NCBI RefSeq assembly: GCF_001577755.1
Contig: NZ_CP010776.1
Location: forward strand, 62,001 to 126,000
DNA from: Rufibacter sp. DG15C
GTDB lineage: Bacteria > Bacteroidota > Bacteroidia > Cytophagales > Hymenobacteraceae
Direction of reading: 5' to 3'
DNA length: 64,000 nucleotides
This document shows positions 34,060 through 42,718 of the stretch, piece by piece; the first letter of the stretch is position 1, and each line of letters opens with the position of its first letter. The position numbers were made by a program, and so were the translations under genes. A model generated the notes under the pieces. The model did not search any database. It worked only from the letters and a program-made list of their open reading frames with translations, and was not told where the DNA came from.

Positions 34060-35631
34060 ATGATGCAAAAGACCGTCACCTCCCGTCGTGCTCTAATAGA
34101 ATGGTGCGTACTGGGTGCGTTTGTGCTGGCTAAAATGGTGTTGCAGTACTTTTTGGTAGACAGCAGCTATGACCTGCACAGAGATGAGTATTTGCACCTA
34201 GACCAAGCCAACCATTTAGCGTTCGGATACCTGTCTGTGCCGCCATTCACGTCTTGGGTGGCTTTTCTGATTAAAGCATTAGGGAACACTAAATTCTGGG
34301 TGCAGTTCTTTCCGGCCTTGTTTGGGGCGCTCACGTTGGTGACTAGTTGGTGGTCGGTGCAGGAGTTAGGCGGCGGCTGGTATGCGAAAGTACTGGCGGT
34401 TTCTGGCTTACTGTTCTCTACCCTACTGCGCATGAACATGCTGTTTCAGCCTAACTCAGTAGATATTTTGGCTTGGACGCTGGTCTTCTATTTCTTGCTG
34501 AGGTATGTAAACAGACAAAAGAACAAGGACCTTCTTTGGCTGGGTCTGGTGGTTGGCTTTGGCTTACTGAACAAATACAACTTAGTTTTTTTGCTGCTAG
34601 GCTTCATACCTGCGCTGGCACTCACCAAACACCGCGTTCTCTTTACGAAGCCAGTGCTGTATGCGGCGGCGGGACTGGCCTTGCTGGTTTTCCTGCCTAA
34701 TATCTGGTGGCAGTGGAGTCATGGCTGGCCGGTCATTCATCATATGCAGGAACTGGAAGTCACGCAGCTGGTAAACGTAGACAGAGGAGCCTTTTGGCTG
34801 GACCAGCTGCTTTTCTTCTTCGGGAGTTTGTTTTTGGTTGCGGCGGCCTTTGTGGGCTTTGCCTGGCATGCACCTTTAAAGCCCTACCGGTTTGTGGGGC
34901 TGGCGTACCTGTTCACCATGCTGCTCTTCACGTATCTGCGCGCGAAGAGTTATTATGCGGTGGGCTTGTACCCGGTGTTGCTTTGCGCCGGGGCCGTGTA
35001 TTGGGAATATCTGTTCCGCTCCGGCTGGAAACGGTACTTGCGTCCCGTTTGGATAGCCTTGAACTTGCTGCTGTTTCTGCCCCTTGTCAAAGTAGTATTC
35101 CCTATTTTATCTCCTGAGCAAATTCACGCCAACGCGGCGCCTTTCAAGAAATTGAATCTCTTAAAGTGGGAAGACGGCAAGGACCATGACCTGCCTCAGG
35201 ACTTCGCCGATATGCTTGGCTGGCGCGAGTTGACCCGAGACGTGGAAAAAGCCTTTGCGCTGGTGCCAACGGCTGAGCGCGCCAACACCTTGATCATATG
35301 CGACAATTACGGCCAGACAGGCGCCGTCAATTTCTACAAAGCCCAACACATCCCCGCCGCCATCTCCTTTAACGCCGACTATATTTTCTGGTACCCTTCC
35401 AACCTTCAACTACAGAACATTGTGCTGGTCAAAGAACTAGGCGAACAACCTCTTAGAGAAGAGGAAAAACCATTGGTGCAATCTGTGACGGTGATTGACT
35501 CCCTTACTACCCAGTTTGCCCGCGAGCGTGGAACCACCGTGTATTTGCTCAGAGGCATCTCTCCTATTTTGGCGCAGCAGTTGGTAGAACGGGCCCAGGA
35601 ACTGCAACTGGAGTGGAAACATCAACCCTAG
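34060..35631 (+). CDS. GT39/PMT-type membrane glycosyltransferase
   Basis: A 523-residue protein with about nine to ten hydrophobic helices and a C-terminal soluble domain of about 150 residues. The first periplasmic loop has DLHRDEYLHLDQANHLAFGYLSVPP, the Asp-Glu motif of the ArnT/PMT (GT39) superfamily that uses a polyprenyl-phosphate-linked sugar. It probably glycosylates a lipid or protein at the periplasmic face. The DUF2723 gene at 20.6 kb is a more distant functional relative. It is a single gene with a palindrome on each side. Confidence 0.85.
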   Translation: MMQKTVTSRRALIEWCVLGAFVLAKMVLQYFLVDSSYDLHRDEYLHLDQANHLAFGYLSVPPFTSWVAFLIKALGNTKFWVQFFPALFGALTLVTSWWSVQELGGGWYAKVLAVSGLLFSTLLRMNMLFQPNSVDILAWTLVFYFLLRYVNRQKNKDLLWLGLVVGFGLLNKYNLVFLLLGFIPALALTKHRVLFTKPVLYAAAGLALLVFLPNIWWQWSHGWPVIHHMQELEVTQLVNVDRGAFWLDQLLFFFGSLFLVAAAFVGFAWHAPLKPYRFVGLAYLFTMLLFTYLRAKSYYAVGLYPVLLCAGAVYWEYLFRSGWKRYLRPVWIALNLLLFLPLVKVVFPILSPEQIHANAAPFKKLNLLKWEDGKDHDLPQDFADMLGWRELTRDVEKAFALVPTAERANTLIICDNYGQTGAVNFYKAQHIPAAISFNADYIFWYPSNLQLQNIVLVKELGEQPLREEEKPLVQSVTVIDSLTTQFARERGTTVYLLRGISPILAQQLVERAQELQLEWKHQP

Positions 35632-35644
35632 AAAACCAGCAGAC

Positions 35645-35688
35645 TATCGTTTTTGGCTTAATTTCCAGAAAACAGCCTAAAAACGATA
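35645..35688. repeat. Dispersed palindrome
   Basis: TATCGTTTTTGGCTTAATTTC and AAACAGCCTAAAAACGATA, 13 bp after the GT39 stop. Confidence 0.9.
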
Positions 35689-35711
35689 AAGCTACTCAAC
35701 CCATACGAAAC

Positions 35712-35741
35712 AGAAAAGGCCAGCAAATGCTGGCCTTTTCT
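35712..35741. terminator. Convergent terminator
   Basis: Perfect 14-bp arms AGAAAAGGCCAGCA / TGCTGGCCTTTTCT around AA, between the GT39 gene and the DUF4890-like gene. Confidence 0.85.
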
Positions 35742-35766
35742 CACGCACGGGGGATACGCAATATGA

Positions 35767-36240
35767 TTAGCTTTTCTGCAATTGTCTCTGGCCTCTGCCT
35801 GGGCGTTGACCTTTTTTAGCAGCATGCTTTTCTTTCATCTCTTTGCGGTCGGCCTCAAACTGGGCGTACTGCTTTTTAGTCAAGATGCGTTTGATCTCAG
35901 CGTTGTACTGCTCTTGCTTGGCTTTTCTGGCTTGGCGTTGGGCAGGGTCTTTCTGAGTGGCTTCTAGGCGGTTGCTCCGCTGGGCGGCCATCTCATTGGA
36001 CTGCTTCAGGAACAGGGCCTGCAATTTGGCTTGCTGCGACTTATTCAAGTCATATTTCTTGGTCATCATCTGGGTGCGCTTAGCAGCTCTTTCTTCTGGA
36101 GAAATACGCACTCTTTCTTGACCATCCTTGCGTACACGCTGCTCTGAACGTTCTTTTCTTACTTTTTGTGGGGCATCTTGAGCAAACGAGGTTCCGGCAA
36201 ACAGCACTCCCATGGAGAGCATTAAAATCAACTTCTTCAT
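35767..36240 (-). CDS. Exported Spy/DUF4890-like helical protein
   Basis: A 157-residue protein with a signal peptide ending TSFAQD. The mature chain is highly charged (Lys, Arg, Glu, Gln) and predicted to be helical, with the MMTKKYDLNKSQQAKLQALFLKQ segment and ILTKKQYAQFEADRKEM repeat-like element of Spy/CpxP-related and DUF4890 proteins. These act as periplasmic chaperones or stress sensors. The basic composition is notable. Its own 330-bp upstream region contains a small inverted repeat. Confidence 0.8.
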   Translation of the reverse strand: MKKLILMLSMGVLFAGTSFAQDAPQKVRKERSEQRVRKDGQERVRISPEERAAKRTQMMTKKYDLNKSQQAKLQALFLKQSNEMAAQRSNRLEATQKDPAQRQARKAKQEQYNAEIKRILTKKQYAQFEADRKEMKEKHAAKKGQRPGRGQRQLQKS

Positions 36241-36568
36241 CTTAGTTTACTTAGGGGTTAGTTTCTTATTTAAAATTCTTCCTTAAGCGGTAAGATCTTA
36301 AACCGCTTGGTTGACTGTCTATATTCAAACCCTATGCCAAAACCGAAAATCATCAGTTAAATGATTAACTATTTTTTAATAATTATATTATCCTCCCACA
36401 ACAACCGCCCATGAGCCAACCGTAATCATTTAATTTTAAAACACTTACTTGTTTTATAATCTATAAATGAGGGGCGAAAATAAAAGCACTCCCTCTGGAA
36501 AGAAGGAGTGCTTAACAAGATGCGTCTATGGATTATGCGCTCTTAAAAAGAGAATCGCTTTTACACTT
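36241..36568. other. Intergenic region upstream of DUF4890-like gene
   Basis: Holds a hairpin AAGCGGT / ACCGCTT (36285-36308) near the DUF4890-like start, an AT-rich stretch, and the hemA terminator at 36484-36513. Nothing else was recognised. Confidence 0.5.
36484..36513. terminator. Terminator downstream of hemA
   Basis: AAGCACTCC / GGAGTGCTT arms over a 12-base loop, followed on the minus strand by TTTTATTTT, about 56 bp after the hemA stop. Confidence 0.8.
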
Positions 36569-37837
36569 TTACGCTGAAATGGTAGCTGGCTCTAGTTGAA
36601 ACAGAGCGCTTAAGCCTTCTAGCAAAGCTTCAGATTCGCCGCGTTGGCAGGCGGCTTTTAGCTCTAGGGCTGGCATCTTTACAATTTTGTTCAAGATGTT
36701 CTTGGTGATGGTCTCTACCATCTCCTTCTCATTGGCGTTTAGGTTCTTGACGTAACGGGCCAATTCGCGCTGTCTGATTTCCTCCAGACGGTTCTTGAAC
36801 TGTTGCAAAGCTGGGGACATGGCCATTTCTTTGGTCCAGGTCTTGAACTCGTCCATGCTCTCCGCCACAATTTGATTTACTGCTGGGATAGCGGCTAATC
36901 TGATTTCAAGCGCCTCTGTCGCGCGGTTTTTGATGGTGTCAATGTTGTAGACTTCCACGCCATTCAGTTCCTCTAGCGCGGCGTCAATGCTACGGGGCAT
37001 AGACAAGTCCACGAAGAACTTCTGGTTCAAAACGCCTTGCTGCTCTACCACTTCCTTGCTAATGAAAAAGCAATCACCGGGCACCGAAGAAATAACCACG
37101 TCAGCTAAGGCAATCTCTTGCCAAACGTTTTCCCAGTACACAGCGGTGGCGTTGCATTTAGTGGCCAGGTCTACCGCTTTTCTATGAGTCCGGTTGGCAA
37201 TGATGATGTTCTCTACATCAGACTTCTGGAAGTTGTCACACACGTTCGCGCCAATGTCCCCTACCCCAATCATCAACACTCTTGGGTTTACTAAATCCTT
37301 GGTCAGTTCTTCAACCAGTTCTACTGTGGCATAGGATACAGAGGCGGCGCCGTCTCTAAACGCGGTCTCATTGCACACGCGCTTGTTGGTAAAGAAGATG
37401 GTATGGAGCAAGCGGTGCAGGAAAGGACCAGCCATGTTGGCGTCTGCTGCCCACTGGTAGGCATTCTTCACCTGATTCATGATTTGCATATCGCCTACCA
37501 CTTGTGACTCTAAGCCTAAGCCCACGTTGAACAGGTGCTTAACGGCAGCGTCATGATTGGTGATGGAAATGAAATACGGCGCTACTTCTTTGGTGGCTAT
37601 GAAGCCGCGCTCTAGGGCAATCAGCTTGATAAGTTCTGTAGAGTAGTCCTGGTCTGCGGTATAATACACCTCGGTGCGGTTGCAGGTTGAGAGCACCATG
37701 GCCTCTTGGATGGCCGTGAAATCTTTGATCTTGTCCAACAGGTTCTTGCTGGCAATCTCATTTAAAGACACAGCTTCTCTTACCGCTATGGGGGCTTGAT
37801 TATAAGATAACGTCAGGACTTTTAAGGTGCTTTGCAT
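36569..37837 (-). CDS. hemA: Glutamyl-tRNA reductase
   Basis: A 422-residue enzyme that reduces glutamyl-tRNA to glutamate-1-semialdehyde, the first committed step of tetrapyrrole (haem) synthesis in the C5 pathway. The catalytic Cys52 is in VLSTCNRTEVYY, the signature of the family, and the NADPH-binding domain has GVGDIGANVC (around 193-202). The C-terminal helical dimerisation domain is present. Full length for bacteria. Haem supply fits the haem-catalase and FixL-like proteins elsewhere in the window but does not prove a link. Confidence 0.95.
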   Translation of the reverse strand: MQSTLKVLTLSYNQAPIAVREAVSLNEIASKNLLDKIKDFTAIQEAMVLSTCNRTEVYYTADQDYSTELIKLIALERGFIATKEVAPYFISITNHDAAVKHLFNVGLGLESQVVGDMQIMNQVKNAYQWAADANMAGPFLHRLLHTIFFTNKRVCNETAFRDGAASVSYATVELVEELTKDLVNPRVLMIGVGDIGANVCDNFQKSDVENIIIANRTHRKAVDLATKCNATAVYWENVWQEIALADVVISSVPGDCFFISKEVVEQQGVLNQKFFVDLSMPRSIDAALEELNGVEVYNIDTIKNRATEALEIRLAAIPAVNQIVAESMDEFKTWTKEMAMSPALQQFKNRLEEIRQRELARYVKNLNANEKEMVETITKNILNKIVKMPALELKAACQRGESEALLEGLSALFQLEPATISA

Positions 37838-38153
37838 TGCTTTCTCTCAGATTACACTACAAAAGTACCTTAGCTAACCTCCTGAAAACATGACATTGGT
37901 CATTTGTATAGCTGGAATGCCTCAGTTTTAAACGAAAGCGGGCAGGCCGTTTTTGGATTGTTTCCTGAGAAATAGGCCAAAAAAGGAGGATGCAGTTAGG
38001 CAGATTTGCGTTGGGGTTGGGCTATTGGGCTTGTAAGTGATAACACCAACAAGGGCGGCGAGGAAAGTACCAATTAGCTTTTTAAATGAAAAAGACACAA
38101 AATGCAAAATCAAGTCTTACATCTTGTGTCCTATGTCTTGTGTCTGGCAAACT
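37838..38153. other. Intergenic region upstream of hemA
   Basis: Contains the dispersed palindrome at 37945-37987 and a 9-bp direct repeat TCTTGTGTC (38122-38130 and 38136-38144). No gene was supported. Confidence 0.5.
37945..37987. repeat. Dispersed palindrome
   Basis: GGCCGTTTTTGGATTGTTTCC and GAAATAGGCCAAAAAAGG, upstream of hemA. Confidence 0.82.
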
Positions 38154-39215
38154 CTAATTCCGCATGCGGCTTAACTTCTCCAGGTTGAGGAGGATGATTT
38201 TACTACCGCGGGTATCAATTAGTTTTTCGTCTTTGAAGTCTGCCAGAGTACGGATGACGGTTTCTTTAGAGGCGCCCACAATGCTGGCTAAGTCTTCTCT
38301 AGAGATGATGATTTCGGTTTTGCCTTCTACTTCCTGTTGGTACTGTTTCTCTACTAGGAGTAAGGCCTCTGCCACGCGTTTGCGCACCGAATTGTAAGCC
38401 AGTTTTAAGAGACGGTCTTCGCGGTCGGCCAGGTTATCAGAGAGGATTTTGATAAACTTGTTGGCCACATCGCGGTTCTGGTGCAGCAAGGCAAAGAAGT
38501 CTTCCTTGGGAATCACGTACACTTCAGAATCCTCCAGCGCCATGGCAGACTCGCGGTAGGTGCTGTCTTCCAGCAAATCCAGGTAGCCTATAAAATCGCC
38601 GTCTTTGTAGAGGTTGGTGATGTACTCGCGGCCTTCCTCGTTGGACTTGTAGCCTTTCACCTTGCCTTTGTTCAGGAAGAACAATGAGTTAGGGTAACTG
38701 CCTTCCAGAAACAGGTTGTTCTTCTTTTTAAAGAGCGTGACGCGGCGCTTGTCTGAGATGAGGTTGTTAAGCTCCTCAAAGCCTTTGGCCTCTTCTACAA
38801 ACTGCTCCAGGCCTTGGGCGGTCTTCTGGAAATCTGTGCGCAGGATTTCGCTTTTCTTGAGGCGCATCTCTACGGCATCCAGCAGTTCCAGGTCGTCAAA
38901 GGGTTTGGTGAGGTAATCATCAGCTCCCAGGTTCATGCCTTTCCTGAAGTCCTCTTTCTCAGACTTGGCCGTCAAGAAGACAAAGGGAATGCTGGACGTT
39001 TCTGGGTTCTTGCTCAGCATGTGCAGCACGCCGTAACCGTCTAGTTGCGGCATCATGATGTCACAGATGATCAAGTCTGGCTTTTCCTGACGGGCCAGCT
39101 CTACGCCTATTTTTCCGTTTTCCGCCTCAAACACCTGGTAGTTGGCCAGAGAGAGAATCTCGGCGGTGTTTTCTCTAATTTCCTGGTTGTCTTCTATGAG
39201 CAGTATCTTTTTCAT
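38154..39215 (-). CDS. Receiver-CRP fusion transcription regulator
   Basis: A 353-residue regulator joining a CheY-like receiver (1-125; D52 in ICDIMMP, T82, K104) to a cyclic-nucleotide-binding-type beta-roll (about 145-260, LFFLNKGKVKGY...DGDFIGYLDLL) and a CRP-type winged helix (about 285-345, ISREDLASIVGASKETVIRTLADF). Phosphorylation would therefore control a CRP-like DNA-binding module directly. Its start codon lies within a dispersed palindrome, and it is the last gene of the four-gene signalling operon, two bases after the kinase stop. Confidence 0.9.
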   Translation of the reverse strand: MKKILLIEDNQEIRENTAEILSLANYQVFEAENGKIGVELARQEKPDLIICDIMMPQLDGYGVLHMLSKNPETSSIPFVFLTAKSEKEDFRKGMNLGADDYLTKPFDDLELLDAVEMRLKKSEILRTDFQKTAQGLEQFVEEAKGFEELNNLISDKRRVTLFKKKNNLFLEGSYPNSLFFLNKGKVKGYKSNEEGREYITNLYKDGDFIGYLDLLEDSTYRESAMALEDSEVYVIPKEDFFALLHQNRDVANKFIKILSDNLADREDRLLKLAYNSVRKRVAEALLLVEKQYQQEVEGKTEIIISREDLASIVGASKETVIRTLADFKDEKLIDTRGSKIILLNLEKLSRMRN

Positions 39216-39251
39216 TTTTAGGCTGATTTGGGGAAAATAAGCGAAAAACGG
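39213..39251. repeat. Dispersed palindrome forming a gene junction
   Basis: On the minus strand, CGTTTTTCGCTTATTTTCC and AAATCAGCCTAAAAATG. The repeat encodes the last residues of the receiver-kinase (RFSLIFPKSA), its stop codon, and the start codon of the receiver-CRP gene. Confidence 0.75.
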
Positions 39252-40444
39252 GAGCCTTGGTTCAGTTCACTTTCATAATCCATGGTACCGTCCATTACCT
39301 CTACGTAGCGCTTAACAATGTTCAGACCCAGGCCGGTGCCTTGTATGTTGGTAGCATTCTGCGCCCTAAAAAACGGCGTAAACAAATGCACCTGATCGGC
39401 TTTGGGTATGCCAATGCCCTTGTCCTCAACCGTAATGGTCACTTGGGAGCCAGTCACGTCTGTAGTGAACAAAATGGGCTTGCCCTCGCCAGAATATTTA
39501 CTTCCGTTGGAAAGCAAATTGAGCAGAATGTTCTTAAGCAATTGCTTGTCTAGGTGCACCACCGTTTGGTCACCGGTATGCTGATATTGTATCTGCTGGC
39601 CTGGCTTCAAAAGCCCTTGCATGTCTTCTACGGCCTCCTGTGAGAATTCTACCAAGTCAAAGGTGCTAGGCAGGTTATGAACTTTGCCTTCCTCAATGCG
39701 GCTCATGGAAAGGAAATCGTTGAGGATGGTGGTGAGGTTCTGCACGGCAGACTTGATGCGGTCTACGTGCTTCTGGCGCTTGTCATCATCCTCCGTGTTC
39801 TTGTATTTGCCGATCAAGGACGCGGAAGACAACACCGTACTCAAAGGCGTCCTGAACTCATGCGAAGCCGTGGTCACAAACCTGGACTTCAACTCATTCA
39901 GCTCCTTTTCCTTTTGCAGGGCCTTCTGGATGTCTGCCTGGGCCTCATGCAGGATGCGGTTGGTGTTCTCCAGTTTTTGGATGGCTTCTGCTAATTCCTG
40001 CGTACGTGCCTCTACCCTTTCTTCTAGCTCTGAGTTGAGTTTCTGGATTTCCTCCAAGTTCTTGGCATGCTCCAGGCTGTACCTAATGGACCGTTCCAGA
40101 TCAAAGGGATTGAAGGTGCCTTTCACCAGGTAATCTGAGGCGCCCGCCCGCATGGCCTTCTCATCTGTCTCGCGGTCTGTCTGGCCGGTGAGCAAAATAA
40201 ACGGCGCGGTGCAGCCTTCCTCTACGGCTTTGGTGATGAGTTCCAGACCGTCATGCGCGCCCAGAAAGAAATCCACCAGGTACACGTCATACTTGTTCTC
40301 CTTAACCAGCGCCAGCGCTTCTTGGAAAGAACCGGTCCAGTCCAAGGTGTAATGCCTACCCGGAATGTCTTCTATGATGTCTCGGGTAATGATGTAGTCA
40401 TCTTCATCATCATCTACCAACAGGATTCTGGTTTTGTCTTGCAT
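39218..40444 (-). CDS. Receiver-histidine kinase hybrid
   Basis: A 408-residue protein with an N-terminal receiver (1-125; D58 in YLVDFFLG), a long coiled coil (125-185), a dimerisation helix with TTASHEFRTPLS (H195) and a HATPase domain (DKGIGIP and GTGLGLNIVKRYVE). Receiver-first kinases relay signals between other two-component proteins. It is the third gene of the operon; its stop codon is two bases from the start of the receiver-CRP gene, indicating coupled translation. Confidence 0.92.
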   Translation of the reverse strand: MQDKTRILLVDDDEDDYIITRDIIEDIPGRHYTLDWTGSFQEALALVKENKYDVYLVDFFLGAHDGLELITKAVEEGCTAPFILLTGQTDRETDEKAMRAGASDYLVKGTFNPFDLERSIRYSLEHAKNLEEIQKLNSELEERVEARTQELAEAIQKLENTNRILHEAQADIQKALQKEKELNELKSRFVTTASHEFRTPLSTVLSSASLIGKYKNTEDDDKRQKHVDRIKSAVQNLTTILNDFLSMSRIEEGKVHNLPSTFDLVEFSQEAVEDMQGLLKPGQQIQYQHTGDQTVVHLDKQLLKNILLNLLSNGSKYSGEGKPILFTTDVTGSQVTITVEDKGIGIPKADQVHLFTPFFRAQNATNIQGTGLGLNIVKRYVEVMDGTMDYESELNQGSRFSLIFPKSA

Positions 40445-40459
40445 GCAGAAAACGGCTGG

Positions 40460-40909
40460 TTAGGCTTTGGGCAGTTCTACAATCTGGAACCAGTATTTGC
40501 TCAAGGTCTGCATGACGTCTACCAGACCGGCAAAGGTTACCGGCTTGGTAATAAAAGAACTTACGCCCAGGTCATAGGTACGCAGCACGTCTTCCTCGGC
40601 TTTGGAGGTTGTCAAGACCACCACGGGTATCACGCGCAGATGCTCATCAGACTTAATTTCCTTAAGCGCCTCGCGGCCGTCTTTTTTAGGCATGTTCAAA
40701 TCCAGCAAGATGAGGCCCGGCGTGGGGTACTCATTCTTATCTGAGAACCTGCCTTGGTTATGCAGATAATCCATTAATTCTTCGCCGTTCTCTACAAACT
40801 GGATGTTGTTCATGAGGCGGCTTTCATCCAACGCTTCTTTGACCAGCATGCGGTCTTCGGCGTCGTCCTCAGCAATAAGAATTACTATGGGTCTTTTACT
40901 ATGTGACAT
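40460..40909 (-). CDS. Single-domain response regulator (Rcp1-like)
   Basis: A 149-residue receiver alone: AEDDAEDR acidic cluster, D70 in LLDLNMPKKDG, T100 and K121. The family is that of Rcp1-type regulators that commonly serve PAS or phytochrome kinases. With no output domain it likely passes phosphate between the upstream FixL-like kinase and the downstream receiver-kinase. It lies 11 bp after the FixL-like kinase gene. Confidence 0.93.
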   Translation of the reverse strand: MSHSKRPIVILIAEDDAEDRMLVKEALDESRLMNNIQFVENGEELMDYLHNQGRFSDKNEYPTPGLILLDLNMPKKDGREALKEIKSDEHLRVIPVVVLTTSKAEEDVLRTYDLGVSSFITKPVTFAGLVDVMQTLSKYWFQIVELPKA

Positions 40910-40920
40910 AACGTGCGGGT

Positions 40921-42465
40921 TTATTCCTGTAAGTGTTTCTTGGCCAGCGTAATGATAAACTGGGTGCCTTTGCCCGGCTGGCTTCTGGCCGTGATGTCGC
41001 CGCCGTGCCGAATGGCTATTTTACGGCAAATGGCCAGCCCAACGCCTGAGCCTTCGTACTTATGGCCTTCCAGGCGCTGAAAGATATTAAAAATCCGGTC
41101 AAGGTACTTTTCTTCAAAGCCAATGCCATTGTCCTCTACTACAATCTCTACCACCTCGTCGCCGGGCGTAGAGGTTAAATGCGCAGTACGTTGCAGGCTA
41201 GAAGAAGAGATCCTGATGATGGGCTTCTCATTGTCCTTCCTGAACTTGATGGCGTTGCTAATGAGGTTCTGAAAGAGCTGGCGCATCTGGGTAGGCTCTG
41301 CTTCAATCACCGGCAAGGGGAAACGCTCAATCTGGGCATCGGTTTTTTCAATGGTGATTTCCAAGTCAGAGAGTACCTCAGAAAGAATGGCATCCAAGCT
41401 TACTTTCTCAAAACCCTTGGATTTGGTGGTGACCCTAGAAAAGGTAAGCAAGTCATTGATGAGGTTCTGCATGCGCACTGCGGCATTGAGCATGCGGTCC
41501 ACATAGTCCTGCCCCTGCTCACTCAGATTGCCTTTCTCTTTGGACTTGAGCCTGTCCCCAAACGCTTGAATCTTGCGCAGCGGCTCCTGCAAGTCATGTG
41601 AAGACACGTAGGCAAAATCCTGCAGCTCGCGGTTACTACGCTCCAGTTCTGCGGCGTAGCGGCGTAATCTTTCTTCGCTTATCTTTTGCTGGGTGATGTC
41701 ATGGATAAAGCCTGTGTACACCTTGCGGTCGGCTAGTTGCACCTCACTGATGCTCAGAAACAGCGGGAAAACGGTGCCGTCTTTTTTTAAGCCCGAAACC
41801 TCGCGGCCAATGCCAATGATTTTGCGTTTGCCGGTTCTATGGTAATTCTCCATGTAGCCGTCGTGGGCGCTATGGTCGGGCTCGGGCATGAGCATGCTGA
41901 TGTTGCAGCCCAACAGTTCCTCTTCCTGGTAGCCAAACAGCCGCGCCGCCGCGGGGTTCACCATCTCAATGATGCCGTGCATGTCTATGGTGAGGATGCC
42001 GTCTACCGCTACTTGTATAATGGAGTTGATCTTGTTTTCACTCTCCAAGCGAGCGTCTTCGGCCTTTTTCTGCTGGGAGATGTCATGGATTATACCCGTG
42101 AAGATGATTCTGTCCTGTAGTTTCACCTCACTGATGCTCAGCAGAAACGGAAACACGGTGCCGTCCTTCTTGAGGCCTTTGACCTCCCTACCTATGCCAA
42201 TGATTTTGCGTTGCCCCGTGCGCTTGTAATTTTCAATGTACTGGTCATGCGCACTGTGGTCGGGCTCGGGCATGAGCATGCTGATGTTGTTGCCAATCAT
42301 CTCCTCGGGCTGGTACCCGAAGATGGTAGACACCGCCGGATTCACGGATTCTATGCGGCCCCGGGTGTTTATGGTGATGATACCGTCAATGGCGGCGTCA
42401 ATGATGGCCTGCAACCGAGCTTGGTCATCTGGGTTATGAGAGGGAGTCAAATGCGTTTCTTCCAA
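40921..42465 (-). CDS. Double FixL-like PAS histidine kinase
   Basis: A 514-residue kinase with two nearly identical PAS domains (about 12-135 and 140-262). Each repeats the FixL haem-PAS pattern: MPEPDHSAHDxY with a histidine at the FixL ligand position (H73, H201), then KIIGIGREVxGLKKDGTVFP with the FixL-type arginine (R93, R221). A phosphoacceptor helix (VSSHDLQEPL, H290) and a HATPase domain follow. FixL uses haem to sense oxygen; whether these PAS domains hold haem is untested. It heads a four-gene operon. Confidence 0.88.
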   Translation of the reverse strand: MEETHLTPSHNPDDQARLQAIIDAAIDGIITINTRGRIESVNPAVSTIFGYQPEEMIGNNISMLMPEPDHSAHDQYIENYKRTGQRKIIGIGREVKGLKKDGTVFPFLLSISEVKLQDRIIFTGIIHDISQQKKAEDARLESENKINSIIQVAVDGILTIDMHGIIEMVNPAAARLFGYQEEELLGCNISMLMPEPDHSAHDGYMENYHRTGKRKIIGIGREVSGLKKDGTVFPLFLSISEVQLADRKVYTGFIHDITQQKISEERLRRYAAELERSNRELQDFAYVSSHDLQEPLRKIQAFGDRLKSKEKGNLSEQGQDYVDRMLNAAVRMQNLINDLLTFSRVTTKSKGFEKVSLDAILSEVLSDLEITIEKTDAQIERFPLPVIEAEPTQMRQLFQNLISNAIKFRKDNEKPIIRISSSSLQRTAHLTSTPGDEVVEIVVEDNGIGFEEKYLDRIFNIFQRLEGHKYEGSGVGLAICRKIAIRHGGDITARSQPGKGTQFIITLAKKHLQE

Positions 42466-42563
42466 GGCAATGAATTTCTATAAAAGTAGAAACATTCAGG
42501 TAAGGTGCCAATACCAATTCACCATAGCCAACTGGTAATGGCTATACGGATTTTGACAAGGAA

Positions 42564-42604
42564 GGCTTTTTTGGCCTGTTTTCTGGAAAAGAGGCCAAAA
42601 ACGA
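42564..42604. repeat. Dispersed palindrome
   Basis: GGCTTTTTTGGCCTGTTTTC and GAAAAGAGGCCAAAAACG, between the FixL-like kinase start and the membrane-protein gene; last family copy before the AT-rich island. Confidence 0.88.
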
Positions 42605-42718
42605 AAAACTCCTGCCCGTTCTGGTTGTAACAAGGCTATTCTTTTTCAGCATCAAATCCCTGCCTCCAAAATCCCAATAGAAAAGGGTTTAGCAAAACAC
42701 CTTTATTGGCGCCTGGCC

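Noticed and set aside
37928-38113. 61-residue minus-strand frame upstream of hemA
   Set aside because: Largely the translation of a dispersed palindrome.
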